From Branchipolynoe longqiensis (lineage: Eukaryota; Annelida; Polychaeta; Phyllodocida; Polynoidae), in the NCBI GenBank assembly GCA_030323885.1, contig CM059202.1, positions 45,030,849 through 45,094,848 of the forward strand: a stretch of DNA of 64,000 nt, read 5' to 3'. A program made the translations under genes and the position numbers. Below are positions 49,830-59,770 of the stretch, in pieces (the stretch's first letter is position 1; the number at the start of each line of letters is the position of its first letter). Under the pieces are notes generated by a model. It searched no databases, was not told the DNA's origin, and saw nothing but the letters and a program-made list of their open reading frames with translations.

Positions 49830-52199
49830 CTATAAATCCATGTCTAGGACATGCACGTTGGGAGGAACATGTATTTTAGTCAACAACTTTTTCTGACATA
49901 AATCATCAGCAATCTTTTGGAATGTATTATCAAAAAACAACCTACTTAGGGCATCTGCTAGCACTAGATCTTTCCCTGGCTTGTGTACCACCTGTACCGC
50001 ACAAGTGTAGGTGGCGGCAAATCTCCAGATTTCCCGGGCACAGGTGCACAAGACAGGATCTCTTCCAGCACCACTAGACAACACCTGTTGGGAAGCAGCA
50101 TTATCTGTATTTATGATAATTTGATAATTGTGTGGGTCTGGGGGAGACAAATGTTTTAAAGCTACTACTAGATTAATCGCCTCTAACTGGGCAATATGAA
50201 AATTACTTTTCAGAAAAATTTTGGAGTACAAATTAGAATAATAAAGAGTCTGACTGAATGCGCCTCCACCAACCAATGACGAGTCACACTCGATTACCCA
50301 TTTTTTGCTAGGTAGATGTTGCAACAGCACTAGCCTATTATGACCTTCTGCAAAACGTAGGAACCACGCGATGTCCCTAACCAAATTTTGAGTAACACAA
50401 GTCTTCCCTAAAAATGGCGTCTCTCTGAGAAAGTCTAAAATCCTATTCATAAATACCCGTGCAGGGATCACACATTTCGTAATAAATTGTAACCTTCCCA
50501 CCAATCTTCGAAATTTTTTACGTGTGACCTTCCTGCCAATTATCCACTTTTTACATTCTAACAAGATATCCAACAGTTTCTCGTCCGGAATACGTATTAC
50601 CAAAATTTTAGAATCTATTTCATACCCTAGCCATATCAAAGTATTTGTGGGGGGTACACATTTTTTAATTGAAAGTTTCAATCCCAAAAATTCTGTTAAT
50701 TTTAAGATGTAGTTATACGCTTGGTGTGCCTTCTTAAGTGTCGATTCTACGCCCACAAAATCGTCCAAAAAACACAACGTGAAAAAACCTTTTAAATTCA
50801 TCAAATGTACTACAGCCGCTGTCGTCCGGGCGCAAGCCATGCTTGAAGTCCTACACCCGAATGGCGGAGCGATGTCAAAATAAAACTTTTCATTTACCTT
50901 TATACCGAACAAAGGCACACTCAAAGGGCAGGTTCTTAATTGCCTGTATGCCCTTGCGAGGTCAATAGACCACATATAGCTGTCTTCCCCCAATTTAGTA
51001 ATCTGCTTTGCCAAGGACATTATTGTCGGCAAGTTGTACTTATAAGGGTTTCCTTGATACCAGCCCTTATTTATTCCTGAATTTACACTTCGCCCCTTAG
51101 GGTAACTAAGGTCCACTATTATTCTACGTTCATTAGTATTTTTCTTGGGGCGGGTCATAATAGGGCTAACCTGCGCCCATGGGCAAAATGGAGGGCTGTC
51201 GAATGGCCCCAACAATGCTTGGTGAGATAATTCAGTCTCTACGTAGTTGTTAATCCAAAACAAATCTTCCTCCGACTGAGCATGGTTACAAGATGTTGGG
51301 GTAGGAATAAATGTGCCCGTAAAATTGGCAGGCCAGCCAAATTCCAGAAATGGGATAAGATCAATATCATCATAATTCACTAAGATAGATTTCCAATTTT
51401 TTATTAAAAGCCCTGACGGGACAGGGATCTTGGCCGCGAGATAATTTGGTAGCCCAGTCGCTCTAACACTTTTATAAATTGAAGAATAATGTCCAAACGG
51501 CGTACAATTATCAGACAGTATAGGCCAAATATTTGTTACGTGTAGTTTATATTTTAAAGGTGAAGTATCACAAAACAGTTCGATGTCATCACTGTATGCT
51601 ACTGTTATATTATTATCGTCCATTAATGGAACTGGAAGCACAACGGGAAGGTTCCTACATTCTCCAACTTTCAACGGTGAAACAACTTTAACAGGAACAG
51701 TAACAGCCGCAACAAATTCAATCTGAGGTATTAAACACTTAATTGGGGTTTGGCTACCACTACCTCCTCCCATATTAGTAGCTAAAAAGTGCTTTGGGTC
51801 CAACATGGAGTCCCCGTTAATGTCATTATTAGCACAGTCAGTGTAGATCTCCACACAAGCCAGATCTGTCTTATTCGAAGATTTAAGTACAGTACGGCCC
51901 TTACCAACATCTTCATGCACAACAACAGGGGATTCAACATCAATCAACAAATCAGTAGCATAAGAAAGTTGGCAAGGGCTGTAAGAAGAATGGCTAACTA
52001 AGTTAGCGACCGGGCTAACTTCAGAGTTTTTGGGGAGGCAACAACCGTCCTCACAGTCACAGTCACAGTCAGCAAAGCATGCATTCGAGGCATAGTTTCG
52101 ACATCTAGGTAATCTGTCCAGAGGCATCAGCCTATGAGTCAGTGCATCAGACACAATAAGATCATGTCCCGAGCAGCGGGATCTATATGATGTTGACAT
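49830..52199 (-). CDS. Reverse transcriptase and RNase H polyprotein of the retrotransposon
   Basis: 789 codons from the first ATG, uninterrupted. Residues 41-53 are Cys/Asp-rich (CFADCDCDCEDGCC). The region 217-335 (WPILSDNCTP, GLPNYLAAKIPVPS) is conserved in the second element. RT spans about 340-560, with SIDLARAYRQL (Asp413) and CFLDDFVGVE (catalytic Asp pair 479-480). RNase H spans about 630-755, with acidic residues in ECDSS (639), LEAIN (673), NTDN (699) and LADALSR (749). The true start is upstream: the same frame resumes at 53934-54550 beyond the inserted transposon. It converts element RNA to DNA. Confidence 0.88.
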   Translation of the reverse strand: MSTSYRSRCSGHDLIVSDALTHRLMPLDRLPRCRNYASNACFADCDCDCEDGCCLPKNSEVSPVANLVSHSSYSPCQLSYATDLLIDVESPVVVHEDVGKGRTVLKSSNKTDLACVEIYTDCANNDINGDSMLDPKHFLATNMGGGSGSQTPIKCLIPQIEFVAAVTVPVKVVSPLKVGECRNLPVVLPVPLMDDNNITVAYSDDIELFCDTSPLKYKLHVTNIWPILSDNCTPFGHYSSIYKSVRATGLPNYLAAKIPVPSGLLIKNWKSILVNYDDIDLIPFLEFGWPANFTGTFIPTPTSCNHAQSEEDLFWINNYVETELSHQALLGPFDSPPFCPWAQVSPIMTRPKKNTNERRIIVDLSYPKGRSVNSGINKGWYQGNPYKYNLPTIMSLAKQITKLGEDSYMWSIDLARAYRQLRTCPLSVPLFGIKVNEKFYFDIAPPFGCRTSSMACARTTAAVVHLMNLKGFFTLCFLDDFVGVESTLKKAHQAYNYILKLTEFLGLKLSIKKCVPPTNTLIWLGYEIDSKILVIRIPDEKLLDILLECKKWIIGRKVTRKKFRRLVGRLQFITKCVIPARVFMNRILDFLRETPFLGKTCVTQNLVRDIAWFLRFAEGHNRLVLLQHLPSKKWVIECDSSLVGGGAFSQTLYYSNLYSKIFLKSNFHIAQLEAINLVVALKHLSPPDPHNYQIIINTDNAASQQVLSSGAGRDPVLCTCAREIWRFAATYTCAVQVVHKPGKDLVLADALSRLFFDNTFQKIADDLCQKKLLTKIHVPPNVHVLDMDL

Positions 52200-52770
52200 G
52201 TCGGCATCAACAGAGCTGTCCCAGATAGCACAGAGCCGTCGGGCCGACGTCGGCTATTGGTCGCACCGTCGCGATCGACTTTCCACCGTCGGGCCGCCGT
52301 CGGGCCACCGGCGGATTTCCGACGTTGGGAATCAATCCCTTTCCACTTTTGAGTCACCGTCGGGCCTTCGTCGGCCCGACGGCGGTGTTCCGACGTTAGG
52401 GTTCAATCCAAATTTCCACTTTTGAGCCGTCGGGCCGCCGGTGTTGTTCCGACGTTAGGGTTCAATCCCTTTCCACTTTTGATTCACCGTCGGGCCTTCG
52501 TCCGGCCCGACGGTGGTGGGGCCGCCGCAGGTTTTGCATTCATTTTGCACACTTGGTATACCGTCGGGCCATCGTCGGCCCGACGGTGGTGTTCCGACCT
52601 TAGGTTTCAATCCTTTTCCACTTGTGAGCCACCGTCGGGCCACCGTCGGGCCGCCGGTTGATTTCCGACGTTAGGTTTCAATCCCTTTCCACTTTTGATT
52701 CACCGTCGGGCCATCGTCGGCCCGACGGTGGTGGGCCGCGCCTGCGCAGTTCTTTAAATTTGGATTTTGG

Positions 52771-53452
52771 CTCGAGTCGCCAGCGAAACACGTGCGATTG
52801 TTGATCAGTGTTCTTTTTCTACCAATAACTCCAGAAATACCAGGAATTTTAAGGAATTATTTAACAGGTATGTTTAGTAATATGTTTAGATTATTTTGTA
52901 AAAGTTTTGTAATTTATTACGAAGTATTAATGGAATTATTCGTGTTAATACGCTTTGAATCATCCGAAGCGGTTTGTTTACTTCGAATCCCCACCTGACT
53001 CGAGTCGCCGGCTCGAGTTGCCAGCACAACACGTGCGATCGTTGGACAGCGTTCTATTTGAACAAATAACGCCAGAAATCGGAGGAATTTAAAGGAATTA
53101 TTTAACAGGTTTGTTTATTAATATGTTTTGATTATTTTGTAAAAGTTTTGTAATTTATTACGAAGTATTAGTGGAATTATTCGTGTTAATACGCTTTGAA
53201 TCATCCGATGCGGTTTGTTTACTTCGAATCCCCACCTGACTCGAGTCGCCGGCTCGAGTTGCCAGCACAACACGTGCGATCGTTGGACAGCGTTCTATTT
53301 GAACAAATAACGACAGAAATCGGAGGAATTTAAAGGAATTATTTAACAGGTTTGTTTATTAATATGTTTAGATTATTTTGTAAAAGTTTTGTAATTTATT
53401 ACGACGTATTAATGGAATTATTCGTGTTAATCCGATTTGAATTACCATGTAC
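52771..53452. repeat. Nearly three 241 bp tandem units inside the transposon
   Basis: CTCGAG starts units at 52771, 53012 and 53253. Each carries CACGTGCGAT, GGAATTATTTAACAGG, TTTTGTAATTTATTACGA and TCGAATCCCCACCTGACTCG; the third is cut short. Confidence 0.93.
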
Positions 53453-53497
53453 GGAAGGTTGACCAAGAACCGCCATCTTGTGTTTTTTTTTAGATTC

Positions 53498-53635
53498 GAA
53501 GACACTGTCACTATAGTGTCAATACGTACAGACTATATTAAATTTATTAGGTTAGGGTTCTCGATTTCTATTAATTTTAAATAAAACTAATATTTTTGCA
53601 CCTGTACGTATTGACACTAGAGTGACAGTGTCTTC
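53498..53635. mobile_element. 138 bp inverted-repeat element nested inside the 1.7 kb transposon
   Basis: Arms GAAGACACTGTCACTATAGT and its complement at the right end pair over about 32 bases with one mismatch. The centre carries the 3' half of the shared core (GGTTAGGGTTCTCGATTTCT). Confidence 0.85.
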
Positions 53636-53933
53636 TCGGGTCGACGGCGGCAGCGTTTGGCGCCGTCGGGCCCGACGGGGCGCCAAACGCCGTCGGTGGA
53701 TGGTTGGACAAAACAACGTCGGCCCGACGGCGTTTGGCGCCGTCGCCCCGATGGCGGCACCCGCCATCGCCCCGACGGCGTCGGGGTGACGGCGGCTGCC
53801 TGCCATCGGGCCGACGGCGGCACCCCGCCATCCGCGCCCCGACGGCGGGAGGTTGGACAAAACAACGTCGGCCCGACGGCGTTTTCCACCGTCGGGCCGA
53901 CGGAGCGGCCGCCGTCGGGCCGACGACTGTGTG

Positions 53934-54550
53934 CTATCTGGGGTGCTGGACGGTCCCAGTCGGCAACACACCGTCTGTCAGCGTTGGAGGTTGTGTCACC
54001 GTACCTAATGTTACTGTCACGGGTGTACCAATCTCAAAGCATGTATTTGTATTATTAATCCAGCTACGGCGGTTCCTATTGAACCAAACATATTTATATC
54101 TACTGTTAGAACGGGAAGAAAACCATCCACACTTTTTGTGGGTATAAACATTTTTATAATATTTATTTGTGGCGCCACCAAGTGAGTAACGTGCTAACTT
54201 AGAATACTCCGAGGACACTACAGATGACGCATGGCGCCGTCTATTAGATTTAATCGAAATGTCACTATTAATTATATTTACGCGACCACTTGGTGAGCGC
54301 GCTCGCTCCACAATTTCACACACCTGATCACCTTTCTGAAACATATTAGATTTAAGTTCGGTAGGTTGCAACAGTAACTTAGAAGGCCGACATGACACCG
54401 ACGCAACAACAGCACCGACCTGAACGTGACACATGCCGACTGGGCTACTCGGTGCCGGTTGGATGGTGGTGGCGACATCTGTAGAGCAATCAGGAGACTT
54501 GTGCATGACGACATCCGCTGTACGCACTTTGTCTTCAGTAATCGCAGCAC
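53934..54550 (-). pseudogene. N-terminal part of the retrotransposon pol-like ORF, cut off
   Basis: An open frame starts about 20-40 bases after the gag-like stop (first ATG at 54527) and runs to the transposon border. It is in the same frame as the 789-codon part if 1725 bases (element plus 2 bp) are left out of the count. Sequence: Ser/Thr-rich, then KSNRRRHASSVVSSEYSKLA; no domain recognised. Confidence 0.6.
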
Positions 54551-54565
54551 ATGGCCTACTGCGTA

Positions 54566-55732
54566 TTAAAAACTTTTAACATGTTCAGTATCATCAGTGT
54601 TAACCTCTTTTGCACGTTGCTTAGATCGGCAATCAGTTTCTCTGTGCGAGTGTTTACGGCGCAGCTTAAATGCGCAGTACGCACATATGTGCATGAATTT
54701 GTTGATTCCATCTCCATGGTCACCGGTGAAGCCACACGTGCCACCTTTGTTCCACACAATGCACGGTCTTGGGTCCACACCTTTTTTATATTCTGCATAC
54801 TGTGACCACGCCCCTTGTTTAGCCGGCTGTTCTACACGTTTACCCAGCCCACAGATATCCCTGCGAATTTCTATTATCTTCCCTTGATCCGACCACCCTT
54901 CTGGGAGCCTCTTATCCGCAATCATGTTAAATATTTTTTCACTAAAGTTCAAACATGTTTGCCATGAATAATTTTGCGCCATATCTAACAGTGAATCAAT
55001 GTGATCTTCTATATGCTGTCCCCAAGTTATCGGTACATCCCCTCGTCGCACCATTCTCCTCATAGCTGCCAGGTACTCAAACCATGTTGCTTCGCCTTGA
55101 CCTACTTTCCCTTTCTTCTCATTTCTAATAATATACTTGTGTGGTAATAACTTCAGCGTTTTAGCCTTACGTGCTTTCTTCCCTGCCAATCTAATCATTT
55201 CAATCATCATAGAGTCATCGCTATCCGACCCTTCCACATTAAACTGTTCATCATTCGCAGCACGCTTTCGTACTACGATAGAAGAAGACGAATTATGCAC
55301 TTTACCTTTACTCGTGCGCATTCTGGGCGTTGAATTACTTGATGTAGTCGGACGAACCGGCGTATTATCCACTGTTCTCATACCGTCGGTCTCAACCTCC
55401 ATGACATCATCTTGACACACATTCGCAGAATAACTATTACGTGCTGTTTCCAGGGACTGAAGTCTAGCCAAAACTGGCTCTTGCGCAGCTGATAATCTTG
55501 CATCCAGAAGTACGGCAATCTCATCCAATGACGGTCCGACATTCCGAGATGTTGATGGTACAGGCGATCCTCCATGCAAATCTGCCAAATGCAGCCTACT
55601 CGACGACACCGTACGACCTATATGGTTACCCTCCTTTGAGCCGGAATGCGAGTCCTCCGAATCCTCCATAGATCTCAGCAAAGCCTTTGAATATCTACCG
55701 ACAACACTTTTAATCCTACCAACTTTCGGCAT
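54566..55732 (-). CDS. Gag-like protein of the retrotransposon
   Basis: 388 codons, uninterrupted, starting MPKVGRIKSVVGRYSKALL. The N-terminal half is Ser-rich, with a helix DEIAVLLDARLSAAQEPVLA (about 89-108). A conserved helical region follows (WGQHIEDHIDSLLDMAQNYS, about 239-258). The C-terminus has a Cys/His cluster (CIVWNKGGTC...HICAYC...H...C, about 322-370) like the zinc-binding end of YR-element gag proteins. It should coat element RNA in the cytoplasm; this is inferred from position and the Cys/His cluster. Confidence 0.8.
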   Translation of the reverse strand: MPKVGRIKSVVGRYSKALLRSMEDSEDSHSGSKEGNHIGRTVSSSRLHLADLHGGSPVPSTSRNVGPSLDEIAVLLDARLSAAQEPVLARLQSLETARNSYSANVCQDDVMEVETDGMRTVDNTPVRPTTSSNSTPRMRTSKGKVHNSSSSIVVRKRAANDEQFNVEGSDSDDSMMIEMIRLAGKKARKAKTLKLLPHKYIIRNEKKGKVGQGEATWFEYLAAMRRMVRRGDVPITWGQHIEDHIDSLLDMAQNYSWQTCLNFSEKIFNMIADKRLPEGWSDQGKIIEIRRDICGLGKRVEQPAKQGAWSQYAEYKKGVDPRPCIVWNKGGTCGFTGDHGDGINKFMHICAYCAFKLRRKHSHRETDCRSKQRAKEVNTDDTEHVKSF

Positions 55733-55930
55733 CGCGAATAAACAAACAATTTTCTATTCATTCAGTGATCCGTCGACGACGGTGGCCAGGTAAGGACTGG
55801 ACAAGCCTTTGAATCTACTACCGGAAGTTAACTTTATGCGTAGCGACGCGCGCTACGAACTGTCTCTATGGTATTCATAATATCAGGCCCGTAGTCAGGG
55901 ATTTTGAATTATGCATGTTTCCGGCAACAT

Positions 55931-56091
55931 GGACAATGTGACTGAGTTAGATATCAGGTCATGGTGCTGGTGGCCTGGTCTCCCAGTGGGGCAGTACTAT
56001 AAAGATGCCATGAGTGTGCGCTGTCACAAGTCCGTACCCGTCCTGATATGACCTTAGATGTTGCTAGGACGTAAAACAACAAACAAACAAA
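55931..56091 (+). mobile_element. SINE family 1, right half
   Basis: CAATGTGACTGAGTTAGATA to GGACGTAAAACAACAAACAA with an (AAAC)n tail. It continues the half that ends at 48332. Confidence 0.85.
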
Positions 56092-56251
56092 ATTATTTGT
56101 CACAAATTTCATCTGAGATGCACATACTGTAATAAACTAAGTGGTGAATTACAGTTTCAACACATTGACCTCAGTGCTTTGGCCTACTGTGCTGTCGACT
56201 CAGTGTCCATCATTTCAGTGTAGTTTCAGAGTAGTAATCTATTACCGAATC

Positions 56252-56649
56252 TTATTCAAGATTGAACCCATCAAAGTTGACACTGAATTGTATGATTCTC
56301 TGCCTTTTGGTAGTTTGCACAACAGGTTTAGGAAGGACCCCCAAAATCAAATCTGATTCCACTGAGCTTATTTCTTCTTGGACAGGCTCAATAAATGCAC
56401 ATGACATAGTGTGCCTGGTAGATTTTCTGAGAAATTGGACTTCATAGTCCCCATTGTCATCTTTTGGCTGTGTGATTACACCGATGTACTGAACAACGCC
56501 CGCTTCCGGGCATACTCAATGAGCACATAATCACCCGGCTCTGGCTCTTTCTCCTGAAAGGGAATATGTGCATCTTCTGCTTCGTCCTCATTGCTGCTCT
56601 CTTCAAGACGTTCAACACTGGATATAACAGTATTCTGGTGTGCGTCTAG
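56252..56649 (-). pseudogene. C-terminal domain fragment of an unidentified protein
   Basis: Minus-strand coding sequence with one frame change near 56500: acidic ERLEESSNEDEAEDAHIPF, then EKEPEPGDYVLIEYARK, then QYIGVITQPKDDNGDYEVQF and RQRIIQFSVNFDGFN before TAA at 56252. The PGDYVLI-(x)n-YIGVI-(x)n-YEVQFLRK pattern suggests a small beta-barrel domain of the kind found at the end of many uncharacterised invertebrate, often transposon-linked, proteins. Whether it belongs to the neighbouring gypsy fragment is unclear. Confidence 0.5.
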
Positions 56650-56652
56650 CAA

Positions 56653-57051
56653 TCACCATTTTGCTGGCACCCTGTCCTTTTTGATGTTTAGAGATTTGGA
56701 TGCGAGTGCGATCGGTCTGTTTTCTTGTATGAATGAGTGTGGCGCATAAGTCTGTAGGGTGACCTCTTTGTTTACGTTGTAAAATCTCAAGACGGGTGCT
56801 GTTAGCAATAACTTGAGTTTATCGAATGCTGCTTGTTCGGGGCACCAATGCCATGCAATTTCTTTGTTTATGAGAATACGTAGTGGCTTACTGATGTTTG
56901 CTAGATTTGGAATGGATTTACTCACATACCATATCATGCCGAGAACGCGTTGTACTTGTGAAAGTACGACGTCTGAACACTTTGACTTCTGGATACTGAA
57001 TGACTTTATTCCCTTCCAGGGCTCAAACCATAGCCGGCCAAACTTTTCCAT
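56653..57051 (-). pseudogene. Ty3/gypsy reverse transcriptase/RNase H fragment
   Basis: 133 codons with VLGMIWYVSKSIPNLANISK, WHWCPEQAAFDKLKLLLTAP and VLRFYNVNKEVTLQ, then RPIALASKSLN. This is the RT thumb and the start of RNase H of gypsy-type elements. The expected catalytic DAS-like triplet after VTLQ reads TYA, so even this part is damaged. The RT core and integrase are absent nearby. Confidence 0.8.
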
Positions 57052-57124
57052 GACGTCATCTCATTTGCATATATTACAGACATGTCTAGACATCCCTTAC
57101 GCATATATCACAGTACAGAGGCTA

Positions 57125-57602
57125 TTGCTGCGTTCATATGAACTGGTGAATATAGTGCTTCCTATTTCACAACCTGTGAATTGCGTTGAAGTGACTTCAC
57201 AACTGGTGAACACCACCTGTGAACTGGAGATTTTTTAAGCGGCTCGCTACTCACCACTTGTGAAGAAATGGCGGTGTCGCAGTGTCCGCCATACACATGG
57301 TGCAAAACATTAGTTTTATTCAAAATTAATAGAAATCAAGAACCGTAACCTTATAGATTTGATATAATCTTTTTGTTAAAGATGTTTTCTATATGTGTAC
57401 CAAGCGATTTGTTTCTAGGTGGTGTGGTTTTAGAGATATTTCACTTTTTCTGTATAAAGATTTGACAATGCCTCTATTATCGCCCAGCATGAAACGTGTT
57501 TACCGTGAATTGCCAAATGAACACTCTCAGTTTCATGGTCGTGTTCACCAGCAGTAAGTGGGAAGTTCACCATATTCATGAGGACCGTATGAATGCAGCA
57601 TT
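57125..57602. mobile_element. 478 bp inverted-repeat element carrying the shared core
   Basis: Left ATTGCTGCGTTCATATG and inverted right AATGCTGCATTCATACG, then a second arm of GTGAAC/GTTCAC words. The shared core lies on the minus strand at 57308-57465 (TTTTCTATATGTGTACCAAG). It is non-coding. Confidence 0.75.
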
Positions 57603-57811
57603 AATTTTGGGGTATGGGTAGGTCATTGATCATCGACTCTTTCCTTGTTAGGCTTAAGGCCTTCGCATGTTGTGTGGCCTACGTAGTTCACCTCTGACTG
57701 ACATATTTTCGAGGTAGCGCCTGGCGTGTCGATCGCGATTGCGCCAGGTCCCGGGCGCAAGGGCGGCGCGTCATCAGGTGCTCGTGCGCGTGCGTGCCGT
57801 AGTCTGCAACA

Positions 57812-59090
57812 TTAGAGGTCATGGGTAAATATAGCCGGTGAATGCCGTACACGTAACCTACGGATCCCCCTACTACGGCATTCGCCGCAGACTATGTCGA
57901 GAGCAACCCAGGAGTAGTGCGCGTGGCTGAGGGCGTCCGCGAATACCAGGTCGACACCGGGCTTGTGGTGGACGTGACCTCGAAGGAGCCGAGCGCCGCG
58001 AGGAGCCAGATCTCGCGGGCGCACGCGCCGAGGGTTGGGTCGACGGCGCGGCCGGTCTCGAGGGCACTGGCGTAGGCGGCATTGTCAGTGTTTATGATGA
58101 CCTGGTATCCGCCCGGGGCATCGGGCCCGAGGGCGCACACCGCGAGGACTAGGTTCACAGCCTCCAGCTCGTGTATGGATGGGTACGCTGCATGGCCGGG
58201 GGGAGGAGGCAGACGCCGTTGCCGCCGGCCGTGAAGTCGCGGAACCAGCGGACGTCTTTCTTGAGTTCCGGGTCGACGGCCGCGGTACCCGAGGCGGGGG
58301 CCGCGCGGAGGCTCCAGAGGATCCGCCCCATGAACTTGCGCGCCGCGACCACGCAGGTACTCATGTGCACCAGGCGGCCGACGAGCCTCTGAAGGGCTTT
58401 CCTGTTGAGAGTGGGGCGGAGGAGCCAGCGCTCGCACTCCCCGATGACGTCGTCCATCTTGGTGTCGGGTATGCGGAGGACCATCGCCTCCGTGTCGAAT
58501 TCAATGCCCAACCATGTGAGGCGGACGGTTAGGGGGCAGCACTTGTCGGGGGCGAGTTCGAGGCCGAGGGAGGCGCAGACCTCCCGGAGTGTCGAATGCC
58601 CGCATCGCGTCGAGGAAGGAGGCCTCGCACCCGACGAAGTCATCGACGTAGACAGTCGTCTAGAAGCCGCAGCGGCCCATGGCCCACGCCACCACGGCGG
58701 TGTCCCTGACGCAAGCCGCGCCCGACGTCCTGCAACCAAAGGGCAGGGCTATGTCGAGGTAGGCGCGGCCGTCGACCGTGATTCCGAACAGGGGCGTGGA
58801 TAGGGGGTCGGCCCGGAGCTGTCGGTATGCACGGGATACGTCGGCCGACCAGCAGAAAGCACCTCGACCCTCAACCACGATGCGGCGGCCGAGGTAGGCC
58901 GCGGAAGGAAGCTTGTAGGCGTGCGGGCGCCCGAGGTATTCCCGCCTCGGGATGCCGGCATTGACGCTGTGGCCTGGGGGAAAGGACAAGTCGACGATGA
59001 CTTGCCGCTTCCCCGTGTGTACTTGGGCCGTGTCATGATCGGGCTGCACTGGGCCCAAGGGGTGAAGGGCGGGACCTCGAAGGGGCCCAA
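57812..59090 (-). pseudogene. RT/RNase H of the second element (frameshifts, stop before YVDD)
   Basis: RT motifs: RQVIVDLSFPPGHSVNAGI, WSADVSRAYRQLRADPLSTP, then a TAG at 58660-58662 directly before TVYVDDFVGCEA, LAPDKCCPLTVRLTWLGIEF and NRKALQRLVGRLVH. RNase H: NTDNAAYASALETG and HKPGVDLVFADALSH. The order and wording parallel the first element. At least two frame changes and the stop make it inactive. Confidence 0.82.
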
Positions 59091-59099
59091 GAGGGCGCC

Positions 59100-59636
59100 T
59101 CAGCGGAGCTCTTCCGCCACATAGTCAGTGATGTGGTGGGCGAAGCTGGGGTCTTCGCGGTGGTTCCTATAGGTGGGAGACGGGGATCCGGCCGCGGTGT
59201 AGTTGGCCGGGAACCCGAACTCCAGGTGGTCGAGGAGAAGGTCGTCGTCATGGCCGCGAAGCAAGCGACGCCATGCGGGAATGTTCAAGTCCGAGGGGAC
59301 CGGGACTCGGGCGGCCAAATAGTTAGGGAGTCCCGAGGCGCGGGCGGCAGCGTAGTCCGCAGCGTAGGCGGCCCATCCCTCACCCGAGAGCACCGGCCAG
59401 AAGGTGTCGAGGGTGGCCTTGTACTCGACGGGGGTAGGGCCGCAGGCAGGGGCCGCCGGGAGGGAGTGCTGGATGACAGGGTCAAGCACTTCCTCGACTG
59501 TCTCGTTGGTGCTCAGGCCGGGGGCGGGGGCGCCGCGGGTCACGTCGCAGAGCACACAAGAGGCCACGGGGTCCGGGGCCGACGGGGTGGAGCATCTGCC
59601 GGGGAGGATCTCCGCGAAGCTGTCGTATGATGGCAT
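59100..59636 (-). pseudogene. Pol N-terminal region of the second element
   Basis: 179 codons. FWPVLSGEGWAAY, ASGLPNYLAARVPVPSDLN and LEFGFPANYTAAGSPSPTYR align with residues 225-300 of the first element's polyprotein. It is separated from the RT by a frame change near 59095. Confidence 0.78.
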
Positions 59637-59770
59637 GTGTGCGGCGTGGCAGGGGCCCCCGAGAGCAGCGGGGCGAGCGTGAGTCGGGGTGGCGTGGCCT
59701 CACGTGCCTGGGTCTCTGTTTATGTTGCTAGTCGGCGGAATTCCCTCCAGGCGGCGCCAGCGAGTGGGCA

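Larger units (their letters stand above)
52220..53942. mobile_element. 1.7 kb inverted-repeat transposon inside the retrotransposon
   Basis: CCCAGATAGCACAGAGCCGT on the left and, inverted, CCCAGATAGCACACAGTCGT on the right. The flanking GT on each side would be a 2 bp target duplication. Both ends are built from CGTCGGGCC and GGCCCGACG words (52230-52740 and 53640-53930), giving many small hairpins. The centre holds three ~241 bp tandem units. There is no transposase frame. It interrupts the pol-like ORF between 53943 and 52219. Confidence 0.87.
48333..55930 (-). mobile_element. DIRS/Ngaro-type tyrosine-recombinase retrotransposon
   Basis: In minus-strand order: a gag-like ORF (55732-54566), a pol-like ORF with reverse transcriptase and RNase H (54550-53934 and 52199-49830, split by another transposon), and a tyrosine recombinase (49807-48856). 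There is no aspartic protease and no DDE integrase. This domain order defines DIRS-order elements, which integrate through a circular intermediate. The borders come from the split SINE halves, whose shared GGAYAAT may be an overlap of the joins. AATTCAAAA occurs in inverted orientation near both ends (48331 and about 55903), too short to prove terminal repeats. I cannot decide between DIRS and Ngaro. Confidence 0.88.

Noticed and set aside
53552..54147. Arg/Pro-rich open frames on both strands
   Set aside because: Readings of GC-rich CGTCGGGCC repeats at a transposon end.
58171..59682. Plus-strand open frames in the GC-rich region
   Set aside because: Shadows of the minus-strand pol region; high GC suppresses stop codons in all frames.
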